Shown in pieces: positions 1 through 7,226 of a stretch of DNA of 31,933 nucleotides. Origin of the DNA: DATFYM01 sp035315065 (GTDB taxonomy: Bacteria > Acidobacteriota > Terriglobia > UBA7540); NCBI GenBank assembly GCA_035315065.1, contig DATFYM010000114.1, positions 1 to 31,933 on the forward strand, written 5' to 3'. The notes beneath the pieces were generated by a model. It ran no database searches. It worked only from the letters and a program-made list of their open reading frames with translations, and had not been told where the DNA came from. The translations under genes were made by a program, and so were the position numbers. How positions within the stretch are numbered: position 1 is the first letter of the stretch; every line of letters begins with the position of its first letter.

Positions 1-250
1 AAAGTTGCTACCGCTGGCACGATGCTCTATATTGCCGATTTCGGAGTGATTGGCAGGGTGACGAACAAAGCCGAGCAAAGCCAACTCAATAAGGCAAGTC
101 GTATCAATGGATTATGCTGAAATCGAGGAAAACAAAGCCACGGAGAACAATCACCGTTAAATCAGCCGGCTGCGGCGATTTTAGGGCCGTTTTGGGCAAA
201 TTGCTACCAACGACGTGGTGCTCTACTTTGCCGATTCGGGCGGTTGGGAT
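1..250 (+). other. Left-edge gene remnant with an internal direct repeat
   Basis: Frame 1 is open from the window edge to a TGA at 118-120, giving 39 residues that contain the short run LYIADFG, reminiscent of NHL-type propeller strands but too short to assign. A related stretch recurs at 201-249: the words TTGCTACC, TGCTCTA and TTGCCGATT are shared in the same order and spacing with 5-53, and the second copy again encodes a VLYFADSG-like run. This could be the tail of an upstream gene plus a decayed duplicate. No start codon, RBS or complete domain is visible, so no function is offered. Confidence 0.25.
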
Positions 251-288
251 GGCAATCAAGAAGTCGAGACCCGAAGGTCGGAAAATTG

Positions 289-367
289 AGAGTCAAGAGA
301 AGGCAAGAATCGCTGGTTCTTGCTTGTTCTTACTCCTGACTTTCGACTTTCGACTCTCGACTTCTTC
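289..367. repeat. Heptad-period hairpin array 1
   Basis: The right side (338-364) repeats GACTTTC, GACTTTC, GACTCTC with a 7-base period. The left side (289-312) holds the imperfect inverted partner with AGAGTCAAGAGAAGGCAAGAA. Unlike the other arrays in this window its words contain no stop triplet, so the frame of the downstream phosphorylase stays open across it. It lies directly upstream of the phosphorylase start. Confidence 0.55.
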
Positions 368-422
368 TAGGAAATCAGCCCGACTTCTGATATACCTTGG
401 CGCTCGGCCCGGCAACAGGATT

Positions 423-1742
423 ATGGAAGCGCCTCTCATCATCCGCAGAAAGCGCGATGGCTTGGCTTTGAGCCGTGACGACATCTTCACGTTTGTCGAG
501 CGCTACATGCGGGGCGAGATTCCGGACTACCAGTTCTCGGCGCTGCTCATGGCCATCTACTTCCGTGGCCTCGATGCGCGCGAGACGGCCGACCTCACCG
601 AGGCCATGATGCGCTCAGGCCAGGTGCTGGACCTCTCCGAGTTCCCGCAGGCCAAAGTCGACAAGCACTCCACCGGCGGGGTGGGTGACAAGACCTCGCT
701 GATTGTGGGGCCCGTGGCAGCGGCAGGCGGGCTGATGGTGCCGATGATCTCCGGCCGCGGCCTCGGCCACACCGGCGGCACGCTCGACAAACTGGAGTCG
801 ATCCCCGGCTTCAACACGCGCCTGAGCCTCGATGAATTCCGCCGCGTGCTGGGCGCCTGCGGCATGGGGTTGATCGGCCAGACCGACGATCTGGCCCCCG
901 CCGACCGCCGGCTCTACGCCCTGCGCGACGTGACGGCCACCGTGGAGTCGATCCCTCTGATCTGTGCGTCTATCCTGAGCAAGAAAATCGCCGAGGGGAT
1001 CGACGGGCTGGTGCTCGACGTCAAGACCGGCTCCGGCGCGTTTATGAAAACACTGGAGGACTCGCGCGCTCTCGCCGAACGGATGGTAGCCATCGGCACC
1101 GCGTGCGGAAAACGCGTAAAGGCTATCGTCACCGACATGAGCCAGCCGCTCGGGTGCGCGGTGGGAAACGCCCTGGAAGTGATCGAGTGCATCGAAGCGC
1201 TGAAGGGACGCGGCCCCCGCGACCTGATGGACGTTTCGCGCGAACTCACCGCCCATATGTTCGTGGTCGGTGGGGTCGAGACTTCGCTTGAAGCCGCCCG
1301 CGCGCGGTTCGATGCTATTCTGGGCAGCGGCCAGGGGTTGGAGAAGTTCGCCCAGTCGATTCGAGAGCAAGGTGGCAACCCGCGCGTGGTGGAGGACTAT
1401 TCCCTTTTCGCGGCCGCGCAGTTCGAGGACGCCGTGGTGGCTCCGGAAGAGGGTCACCTTGCGGCGCTGGAGGCCGAGACGATGGGACGAGCCTCCATGG
1501 TGCTCGGGGCGGGCCGCGAACGGCTGGACTCGGTGATCGATCCGGCCGTGGGACTGGTCTTTGAGAAAAAGGTCGGCGATCCGGTGGCGGCGGGCGAACG
1601 AGTCTGCGTGATTTACTCGAACGATCGGTCACGCGTCGCGCGGGTACGCGAGATGATCCGGGCAGCCATGCGAATCTCGCCCGAACCAGTATCCGTGCCC
1701 GCGCTCATCGTCGAGGAGATTTCTGAACCGGGCAGACGGTAG
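423..1742 (+). CDS. pdp: Pyrimidine-nucleoside (thymidine/uridine) phosphorylase
   Basis: This cytoplasmic enzyme splits thymidine, deoxyuridine or uridine with phosphate into free base and (deoxy)ribose-1-phosphate. The 439-residue product has the family's usual length. The phosphate-binding segment KHSTGGVGDKTSLIV lies at residues 81-95, followed by the signature SGRGLGHTGGTLDKLESI, then the base-contacting ALRD and ICASILSKK segments and the glycine-rich LDVKTGSGAFMK loop. A C-terminal alpha/beta domain closes the protein. The open frame runs further upstream (to 114), but that part crosses a repeat array and has no family similarity, so the ATG at 423 is preferred although its SD (CAGG) is weak. 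The last codons and the TAG lie inside the next heptad array. It heads a nucleoside block with nupC and punA. Whether it prefers thymidine (DeoA) or both pyrimidines (Pdp) cannot be settled by eye. Confidence 0.93.
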   Translation: MEAPLIIRRKRDGLALSRDDIFTFVERYMRGEIPDYQFSALLMAIYFRGLDARETADLTEAMMRSGQVLDLSEFPQAKVDKHSTGGVGDKTSLIVGPVAAAGGLMVPMISGRGLGHTGGTLDKLESIPGFNTRLSLDEFRRVLGACGMGLIGQTDDLAPADRRLYALRDVTATVESIPLICASILSKKIAEGIDGLVLDVKTGSGAFMKTLEDSRALAERMVAIGTACGKRVKAIVTDMSQPLGCAVGNALEVIECIEALKGRGPRDLMDVSRELTAHMFVVGGVETSLEAARARFDAILGSGQGLEKFAQSIREQGGNPRVVEDYSLFAAAQFEDAVVAPEEGHLAALEAETMGRASMVLGAGRERLDSVIDPAVGLVFEKKVGDPVAAGERVCVIYSNDRSRVARVREMIRAAMRISPEPVSVPALIVEEISEPGRR

Positions 1743-1872
1743 ACGGCAGGCAAAGGGTAGATGGTAGACGGTATGAGGAATAAGGGGGAAGAAAGAGTCC
1801 CGGGGCAGACGGTGGACGGCACAAGGATGAGGTCTTCCCTGTATACCGTCTACTGTCTACCGTCTACCCGAG
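1734..1872. repeat. Heptad-period hairpin array 2 (copy A of a long direct repeat)
   Basis: The words GTAGACG/GTAGATG/GTAGACG repeat every 7 bases at the left, and their inverse CGTCTAC/TGTCTAC/CGTCTAC closes the right side (1848-1868), so the whole gap can fold into a long imperfect hairpin. It begins inside the stop codon region of the phosphorylase and ends 26 bases before nupC. A near-identical second copy lies at about 3120-3265 on the other side of nupC. Confidence 0.8.
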
Positions 1873-1897
1873 ACCGTACTGATCCGCGAGACCTAAT

Positions 1898-3109
1898 ATG
1901 TTGACTCGACTGGTTCCTCTTCTCGGCATGATCGCCATACTCAGTGTGGCCTACCTTCTCTCCAAGAACCGGCGGGCCATAAGCTGGCGCATTGTGGGCT
2001 GGGGGCTCGGCCTCCAGCTTGTGGTGGCGCTCTTCGTTCTGCGCACGAATATCGGCTACATACTTCTCGACAAAGCGTCGCAAGGCGCCGTGTGGCTGCT
2101 CAACTTTTCTTTCGAGGGCTCAAAGTTCGTCTTCGGGCCGACGCTGGGCGACCCCAAGGGCAGCATGGGCTTGATCTTCGCCTTCCAAGTCCTGCCCATG
2201 ATCATTTTCATCGCGTGCTTCTTCTCGATTCTTTACTACCTGCGGGTTCTGCCGACCCTGGTGCTGCTGATGGGCAAGGCGATGCACTGGCTGATGCGCA
2301 CCAGCGGCGCTGAGTCGCTGGAAGTGGCGGCCAGCATCCTGATGGGCCAGACCGAGGCCCCTCTCGTGATTCGTCCTTACCTGGAAAGCCTCACCGAGTC
2401 CGAGTTGATGACCGTCATGACGGCCGGCATGGCGCACATCTCCGGTTCGGTGCTGGGCGCGTACATCCTGTTTGGTGCCGAGCCGCGGCACCTCCTGACC
2501 GCGGTGGTGATGACCGCCCCCGGCACCATTCTCCTATCGAAAATGCTGATCCCGGAAACGGGCCGCCCCGTTACAGCGGGCGAAGTGAAGATGACGATGG
2601 AGAAGCGCGACATCAACCTGCTGGACGCTGCTTCGCACGGCGTGGGCGACGGACTGTTTCTGGCACTCAACGTTGGAGCCATGCTCATCGCCTTCTACGC
2701 GCTCATTTACCTGTGCAACGGAATCCTGGCGGCAGCCCACAGCCCCGCCACGTTGCAGCAGATTCTCGGATACCTGCTGGCGCCCGTGGCTTGGCTCATC
2801 GGCGTACCCTGGCAGGACGCGGTGAAGGTGGGCAGCTTGATGGGCACCAAAGTGGTGTTGAACGAGTTCGTCGCGTTCACTCAACTCGGCCCGCTCAAGG
2901 GACAGATCGCGGCGCGATCGTTTACCATCGCCACCTACGCGCTCTGCGGCTTTGCTAACTTCTCGTCGATCGGAATCCAGATCGGCGGCATCGGGTCACT
3001 GGCTCCCGGGCGCAAGCAGGACCTGGCCCGGCTGGGTTTTCGCGCTTTGCTGGCGGGTACACTGGCCAATTACTTGTCGGCCGCCATCGCGGGACTCTTG
3101 TTGGCTTAA
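1898..3109 (+). CDS. nupC: NupC-type concentrative nucleoside transporter (CNT family)
   Basis: This inner-membrane ion-coupled symporter would bring nucleosides into the cell for the two phosphorylases on either side. The 403 residues match the bacterial CNT length. The N-terminal hydrophobic helices are followed by the first re-entrant hairpin motif GQTEAPLVIRPY (about 150-161), SGSVLGAYI, and in the C-terminal half GTKVVLNEFVAF, where the NEF triplet is part of the nucleoside and sodium site. CGFANFSSIGIQIGGIGSLAP (one residue dropped here or there between homologues) comes next and a final helix ends the protein. The ATG at 1898 begins directly with the first membrane helix. The gene is bracketed by two copies of a 7-base-period repeat, which is unusual within an operon. 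Substrate range (pyrimidine versus broad) is not determinable from the motifs seen. Confidence 0.94.
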   Translation: MLTRLVPLLGMIAILSVAYLLSKNRRAISWRIVGWGLGLQLVVALFVLRTNIGYILLDKASQGAVWLLNFSFEGSKFVFGPTLGDPKGSMGLIFAFQVLPMIIFIACFFSILYYLRVLPTLVLLMGKAMHWLMRTSGAESLEVAASILMGQTEAPLVIRPYLESLTESELMTVMTAGMAHISGSVLGAYILFGAEPRHLLTAVVMTAPGTILLSKMLIPETGRPVTAGEVKMTMEKRDINLLDAASHGVGDGLFLALNVGAMLIAFYALIYLCNGILAAAHSPATLQQILGYLLAPVAWLIGVPWQDAVKVGSLMGTKVVLNEFVAFTQLGPLKGQIAARSFTIATYALCGFANFSSIGIQIGGIGSLAPGRKQDLARLGFRALLAGTLANYLSAAIAGLLLA

Positions 3110-3112
3110 CGA

Positions 3113-3284
3113 GGTAGACGCAGATGGCAGATGGTAGACGGCAGGCAAAGGGTAGACAGTAGACGGTATGAGGAATAAGGGGAAGAAGAGCTCCGGGCAC
3201 ATGGTGGACGGCATGAGGATGAGGTCTTCCCTGTCTACCGTCTTCTGTCGACCGTCTACCTGAGAGCGTCTACCGTCTACCTCT
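3113..3284. repeat. Heptad-period hairpin array 3 (copy B of a long direct repeat)
   Basis: It starts just after the nupC stop and carries the same succession of words as array 2, including GGCAGGCAAAGGGTAGA, GACGGTATGAGGAATAAGG and GATGAGGTCTTCCCTGT, with the inverted CGTCTACC words on the right. Extra copies of the inverted word extend it to 3281. Copies A and B are clearly homologous along roughly 130 bases. Confidence 0.8.
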
Positions 3285-3299
3285 GACAGCAGTGCTAAA

Positions 3300-3965
3300 A
3301 TGGAGATGTCACAACTGCGCGAGCGGCTCGATGAGGTGATTTTTATGGGGTTGATGGGGGTTACCATTCCGATTCCTGAGTGCCAGCAGGCGGTCCGGCT
3401 GCCGGCCGGAACCGTGAACTGGAGCGAGGACGAGTTTTTCCATTTCTGCCAGATCAATCGCGATCTGCGGATCGAACGCACGGCGAAGGGAGAAATCATC
3501 ATCATGTCGCCCGCCTCAGGTTACTCCGGTTTTCAAAGCGGGCAGGCGTTTGCCCAGTTGAATGCTTGGGCGATAAAAGACGGAAACGGAGCAGCTTTTG
3601 ACTCCAGCACGGGGTTTCTGCTTCCGACTGGCGGTATGCGTGCGCCGGACGCCGCCTGGGTACGCCTGTCGCGCCTCCGAAAACTGAGCCGCCGTGAAAA
3701 ACAGCAATTCCTTCCCTTATGCCCTGATTTCGCGATTGAAGTGGCCTCGCCCTCGGATCGCGCGGCCGATCTTACCGAGAAGATGGAGGAGTACCGGACG
3801 GCAGGCCTGCCGCTAGGGTGGCTGATTCTGCCGGCGACGAAGCAGGTGGAGGTACACACCGCTGCCGGCGTGGACGTTCTTGCCTCGCCCGAGAGGGTGA
3901 CCGCTGACCCGGTCCTTCCTGGTTTCACGCTGGAACTGGGGCCGATTTGGGATCCACCCTTTTAG
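3300..3965 (+). CDS. Uma2 family (DUF820) endonuclease-like protein
   Basis: This is a 221-residue member of the Uma2/DUF820 group, which shares the PD-(D/E)XK restriction-endonuclease-like fold; the biological role of the group is poorly known. Visible features are the GEIIIMSP strand (64-71), a GFLLPTGGMRAPDAAW segment with the candidate catalytic Asp117, the FAIEVASPSD strand with Glu147, and EKMEEYRTAG with Lys161, the usual order for the family. The ATG at 3300 is used; a second ATG two codons later is equally possible. It sits between nupC and punA with repeat arrays on both sides, so it looks like a passenger in the nucleoside operon rather than part of the pathway. These genes are often multicopy in cyanobacteria and acidobacteria. 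Confidence 0.85.
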   Translation: MEMSQLRERLDEVIFMGLMGVTIPIPECQQAVRLPAGTVNWSEDEFFHFCQINRDLRIERTAKGEIIIMSPASGYSGFQSGQAFAQLNAWAIKDGNGAAFDSSTGFLLPTGGMRAPDAAWVRLSRLRKLSRREKQQFLPLCPDFAIEVASPSDRAADLTEKMEEYRTAGLPLGWLILPATKQVEVHTAAGVDVLASPERVTADPVLPGFTLELGPIWDPPF

Positions 3966-3990
3966 ACGGTAGACGGTATACGGTAGACAT
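3963..3990. repeat. Heptad-period array 4 (short, single-armed)
   Basis: TAGACGG, TAGACGG, TATACGG, TAGACAT repeat with a 7-base period between the Uma2 gene and punA. The Uma2 stop codon TAG is the first triplet of the array. It uses the same word as arrays 2 and 3. Confidence 0.75.
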
Positions 3991-4851
3991 ATGTCCTCGA
4001 TAACTCGTCGACTACCTGGCTACGCGGAGGCGCAAAAAGCTCTCCATTACATCAACAGCCAGACATCGCTGCGGCCGCGAGTCGGCTTGATTCTAGGCTC
4101 GGGACTCGGCGACGTGGCTCACTCGCTCGAGGGCGATACGCCGATCCCTTACCAGTCGATTCCTCACTTTCCCCGCTCCACCGTGGTTGGACACGCGGGT
4201 GAATTGCATGTGGGCGCCTGGAAGGGCGTGCCGGTGGCGATCCTTGCCGGGCGGATGCACCTTTATGAAGGATACGCTCCGGCGGAAGTGGTTTTTCCCA
4301 CGCGTGTCCTGGCGCTGGCTGGAATCGAGATCCTGGTGGTCACCTGCGCTGCCGGTGGAATCGCGCCCAAGGCCACGCCCGGAAGCTTCATGCTTCTTTC
4401 CGATCACCTGAACCTTCAAGGTCAGAATCCGCTGGTGGGAGCGCACGACCAGCGTTGGGGCGAGCGCTTCATCGACATGAGCGTCCCCTACGACCCGGAC
4501 TTGCGGCGACAGGCAAGTGATATAGCCTCGGAACTGAAGCTGAAATGCAGTGAGGGAGTTTATGCTGCGCTGCTCGGCCCCAGCTTCGAAACGCCGGCGG
4601 AAATCAGGGCGCTGAAACAGTGGGGAGCGGGCGCAGTGGGAATGTCCACCGTGCCGGAGGTGATCACCGCCCGGCAGATGAGCATCCGCGTGCTCGGCGT
4701 CGCCACCATTACCAATCGCGCCGCCGGATTAAGCGCCCAGCCCCTGAGCCACCACGAAGTGCTGGAGATGGGAAAGACCACCTCGCAGAATTTGATCCGG
4801 TTTCTCGACGCCCTGTTACCGCGACTGGGAGGAATCGGGAACAGGCAATAG
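3991..4851 (+). CDS. punA: Purine-nucleoside phosphorylase (trimeric, PNP/MTAP family)
   Basis: This cytoplasmic enzyme converts inosine, guanosine and their deoxy forms with phosphate into base and (deoxy)ribose-1-phosphate. The 286 residues fit the trimeric PNP-I class. Visible are the phosphate loop GSGLG (36-40), HFPRSTVVGHAG with His68, GRMHLYEGY (87-95), the segment AAGGI (120-124), GPSFETPAEIRAL with Glu200, GAVGMSTVPEVITARQ with Met218, and TNRAAGLS with Asn242, all at family-typical spacing. One oddity is VTCAAGG, where most homologues read TNAAGG, so Cys119 replaces the usual Asn. The start at 3991 follows a repeat array directly and has no good SD, so translation may depend on upstream genes. 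The last few codons are made of a heptad array. Together with pdp and nupC it covers uptake and phosphorolysis of both nucleoside classes. Confidence 0.94.
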   Translation: MSSITRRLPGYAEAQKALHYINSQTSLRPRVGLILGSGLGDVAHSLEGDTPIPYQSIPHFPRSTVVGHAGELHVGAWKGVPVAILAGRMHLYEGYAPAEVVFPTRVLALAGIEILVVTCAAGGIAPKATPGSFMLLSDHLNLQGQNPLVGAHDQRWGERFIDMSVPYDPDLRRQASDIASELKLKCSEGVYAALLGPSFETPAEIRALKQWGAGAVGMSTVPEVITARQMSIRVLGVATITNRAAGLSAQPLSHHEVLEMGKTTSQNLIRFLDALLPRLGGIGNRQ

Positions 4852-4884
4852 GGAATAGGGAATAGGGAATAGGGAACAGAAGGG
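4836..4884. repeat. Heptad-period array 5
   Basis: GGGAACA, GGCAATA, GGGAATA, GGGAATA, GGGAATA, GGGAACA follow each other with a 7-base period at the convergent 3' ends of punA and the minus-strand gene 4890-5426. The punA TAG stop is inside one of the words, and the preceding codons are array-derived. Confidence 0.8.
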
Positions 4885-4889
4885 AGACC

Positions 4890-5426
4890 TCAGTGCCTTC
4901 TCCGGAGCAGCTTGGTGGCGACGTTGCGCAGGGCGGTCGCCATGTTCTTATCGACTTCCACTTCCTTCAGATCTTTTGCATTCAATCGAATCATCAACGG
5001 CAGGCTGATATCAAGCGGGACGTGGGGGTTCCTGACCAGCGCCCGAACCACTCCGTAAGACTTCATGAAGGTCTGGCTCTTGGCAATGATGCGGAAAACG
5101 TCTTCCGCGAGGTCGGTCATGGAAGCGTAGAGCTCAACCTCGGATTCGGTGGCCTTGGGAGAGGAGGCGACGGCTCGGGATATCAGCCTATTCTGGTCGC
5201 GAATCAGGATGAGCCGCTCTTCCCGCGAACCGAGCGTTGCCAGGTGTAGCTTCTGAGCGATCGTCAGCTTGCCGATTCGCTGGAGAAGAGTCTGCCGGGG
5301 CGCGGCGTCCTCCGGCTCGGCAGCCGGCGAAGATGCGTCCTCGATCTTCTCCGCAGCGGCAGGCGAATCGGGTGGAGACGCCCCTGATTCCGGGTCGCCG
5401 AGCGGAGACTCATCGTCAAGTTGCAT
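4890..5426 (-). CDS. Conserved hypothetical protein downstream of rodZ-like gene
   Basis: This 178-residue protein has no function I can name. The first 45 residues are acidic, rich in Pro, Ser, Glu and Ala, and probably disordered. The remainder is predicted to be helical, opening with LTIAQKLHLATLGSREERL and containing VELYASMTDLAEDVFRII and KSQTFMKSYGVVRALVRNP, ending in a basic ATKLLRRRH tail. This layout looks like a helical-repeat (HEAT-like) or adaptor module, and I associate it with proteins common in acidobacteria (from memory, not checked). It lies 15 bases after the rodZ-like gene and is almost certainly co-transcribed with it, suggesting a link to the envelope or cell shape. It has no signal peptide or membrane segment. 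Confidence 0.8.
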   Translation of the reverse strand: MQLDDESPLGDPESGASPPDSPAAAEKIEDASSPAAEPEDAAPRQTLLQRIGKLTIAQKLHLATLGSREERLILIRDQNRLISRAVASSPKATESEVELYASMTDLAEDVFRIIAKSQTFMKSYGVVRALVRNPHVPLDISLPLMIRLNAKDLKEVEVDKNMATALRNVATKLLRRRH

Positions 5427-5441
5427 GGCAATAAGATCGTC

Positions 5442-6371
5442 TCAGTTGGATGCCGGATGCTTCAAGCTATCGCGAGTGAGGTGGACCTTCTTCACGTCGC
5501 CGCGCCGCCCCAGGGGCCCCAGGGTCTCGCCGTTTAGGGTCAGGACGATTCCCTCCGCATTGCCGGTGGTCAGATCGAAGTACTTCTTGGCCTTGAAGGT
5601 CTCGATCTCGTCCTGCTTCAACACGTGCTGGAAGACGGTCTTGCCGTCTGCCCCGAGATCCACCCACGAGCGCTCTGTGGCCGCCACCTGAAGCACCAGG
5701 TCGGTTTCGGCACCGGTAAACTCAACCCCTTCCGGCGCGGCGTTTGTGGCGGCGGCATTCTGGGTACCGGAGGTGTGCGTCGGTGAACCAAGCGCCGGCG
5801 GCGGTGAGCTACTGGAGGCGTTCGGCGCTGAACTTGGGGGATTCGCTTTGTTTTCCGGCGACGGGTTGGGCGGAGAAACGCCCTCGGAGCCGGTGACGGC
5901 TTGGGGGCCTGGCGGCGCGACGGTCGGTGCCGGCGCGGGAGCGGGCTGCTTCTGCCCTGCCGAGGGGGCTGCCTGCGCCGCACTCTGGGGTGCGCCGGCA
6001 GTCCTTTGGGAGTACCGGAACAGCAGGTAACCGCCAGTCAGCATGGCTGCCGCCAGAAGCAAGCCGATCCAGGTGCCGGCTCGCGACTCGCGGGTCGGTC
6101 GGGCAGAGGTCAAGCGGCTGAGGTCGAAGTCACGGCCGGGGTGGGCGAAGGATTGATACTCGTTCATCACTTTCTCTTCGTCCAGGCCCAGGTAACGCGC
6201 GAAGGCGCGGATGAAGTTCCGCGTGTAGATGCCTCCCGGTAGCTTTCCCAGATCGTCCGCTTCGATCGCTTGCAGGAAGTGGATGCTGATCTTGGTATGG
6301 GCGGAGATTTCCTCCAGCGTGATGCCACGCATCTCTCTTTCGCGACGCAGACCCTCACCGAAGGACGCCAT
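5442..6371 (-). CDS. rodZ: RodZ-like helix-turn-helix membrane protein
   Basis: This is a cytoskeletal adaptor-type protein; RodZ links MreB to the peptidoglycan elongation machinery. The 309 residues are arranged in the expected order. An N-terminal Xre-like HTH (about 1-85) carries GEGLRREREMRGITLEEIS, the LQAIEADD turn and the typical PGGIYTRNFIRAFARYLGLD segment. One transmembrane helix follows (about 104-122), then a long Pro/Ala/Ser linker (about 126-215). The C-terminal domain (about 222-305, DUF4115 type) contains WVDLGADGKTVFQHVLKQDE. The start ATG at 6371 is preceded on its strand by a GGGGAAAG SD. Similar proteins sometimes act as transcription factors or in type IV pilus loci, but the domain order favours RodZ. 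Confidence 0.88.
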   Translation of the reverse strand: MASFGEGLRREREMRGITLEEISAHTKISIHFLQAIEADDLGKLPGGIYTRNFIRAFARYLGLDEEKVMNEYQSFAHPGRDFDLSRLTSARPTRESRAGTWIGLLLAAAMLTGGYLLFRYSQRTAGAPQSAAQAAPSAGQKQPAPAPAPTVAPPGPQAVTGSEGVSPPNPSPENKANPPSSAPNASSSSPPPALGSPTHTSGTQNAAATNAAPEGVEFTGAETDLVLQVAATERSWVDLGADGKTVFQHVLKQDEIETFKAKKYFDLTTGNAEGIVLTLNGETLGPLGRRGDVKKVHLTRDSLKHPASN

Positions 6372-6754
6372 CCACGCTTTCCCCAGCCCCTGTCTTCAGG
6401 CGATGCAACCCTACGACATCATATGAACTCGCCGCTCAAGGTGTCAAACGGTTGTTGTCCTGGCCGAAGGTGTCCGGCCCGCGGTCCGTCGTTCGCAGTC
6501 GGAGACGGTTAGTACTCAGCGATAGGCTCCAGCGATCAGACTTCAGCAAGCCAATCTCTCGCGGCAGTCTGATTGGTACCACTGGGTGCTGATCGTTGAA
6601 AGTTGCGCCCCGCTGGGCAACCCGCCACGGACGGCAGGCGGCCAGACGGCAGTGCGAGCTTGCTTCCGCCCTTCCACTCGTGTTAGGTTGGAGCGCGTCG
6701 GTTCTACGGCTGTCCGGCATTTTACCGGCCCGGCCGTTTTCGATGGGAGGCAGC
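6372..6754. other. Divergent intergenic region between rodZ-like gene and BMC shell gene
   Basis: This is 383 bases without a convincing gene. An open frame continuous with the shell gene extends back to 6596, but its translation is basic, lacks family similarity and bypasses a good SD at 6745-6750. An 8-base inverted repeat (ATCAGACT at 6535-6542, AGTCTGAT at 6566-6573) is present and could be an operator. I could not identify a strong sigma-70 promoter on either strand by eye. Confidence 0.5.
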
Positions 6755-7063
6755 ATGTCGCTTGAGGCGCTGGGAATGATTGAAACCAAGGGCTTGGTGG
6801 GGTCGATTGAGGCCGCCGACGCCATGGTGAAGGCCGCGAACGTGGTTCTGGTGGGCAAGGAGTACATCGGCGCCGGATACGTGACGGTGATGGTGCGGGG
6901 CGACGTAGGAGCCGTTAAAGCCGCGACCGACGCCGGAGCCGCCGCTGCCCGCCGCGTGGGCGAACTGGTAAGCGTACACGTGATCCCGCGTCCCCACAGC
7001 GAGGTGGAGAAGATCCTCCCCGGGGGCGCGATGAGTGGGAAGCCCAAAACTAGTGACAAGTGA
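6755..7063 (+). CDS. Bacterial microcompartment (BMC-H) hexameric shell protein
   Basis: This is a single BMC domain of 102 residues, the PduA/EutM/CcmK class that tiles as hexamers to form the protein shell of a microcompartment. The order is typical: MSLEALGMIETKGLVGSIEA, the conserved AADAMVKAANV helix, the KEYIGAGY pore loop, VTVMVRGDVGAVKAATDAGA and VSVHVIPRPHSEVEKI. The pore-lining tripeptide reads GAG where PduA-type proteins usually have GSG. The ATG at 6755 is chosen because GGGAGG ends four bases upstream; an in-frame ATG at 6743 would place this SD inside the gene. The last codons and TGA stop overlap the start of a heptad array. It is followed by an acylating aldehyde dehydrogenase, the usual BMC cargo. 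No other shell type (BMC-T or the pentamer) is within the window. Confidence 0.95.
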   Translation: MSLEALGMIETKGLVGSIEAADAMVKAANVVLVGKEYIGAGYVTVMVRGDVGAVKAATDAGAAAARRVGELVSVHVIPRPHSEVEKILPGGAMSGKPKTSDK

Positions 7064-7225
7064 CGAGTGACCAGTGACCAGAAGAGGATTAGGGATGACG
7101 AACGCTGAGTGATGAACGGCCCGTTGGTTCTTGCCTCCGACCTTCGTTCATCATCCCGTATTCAGCACTTGCTTCTCTTCGGCTTTTTTCACTCGTCACT
7201 CGACACTTGTCACTCGTCACTGTTC
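7048..7225. repeat. Heptad-period hairpin array 6 between shell gene and aldehyde dehydrogenase
   Basis: AGTGACA, AGTGACG, AGTGACC, AGTGACC repeat every 7 bases at 7052-7079. The inverse (CACTCGT, CACTCGA, CACTTGT, CACTCGT) lies at 7190-7220. A second pair nests within: GATGACGAACGCTGAGTGATGAACG near 7094-7118 (shorter words) and CGTTCATCATCCC with TTCAGCACT near 7146-7169. The full gap can therefore fold into a long two-tier hairpin that ends immediately before the dehydrogenase ATG. Confidence 0.8.
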
Positions 7226-7226
7226 T

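Noticed and set aside
114..422. N-terminal extension of the pyrimidine phosphorylase frame
   Set aside because: It crosses a repeat array, has no family similarity and would add 103 residues to a protein of otherwise normal length.
615..1457. Minus-strand 280-codon frame opposite the phosphorylase
   Set aside because: Antisense shadow without any family feature.
6596..6754. N-terminal extension of the BMC shell protein
   Set aside because: Composition is basic and not protein-like, and a clear SD sits just before the normal BMC start at 6755.
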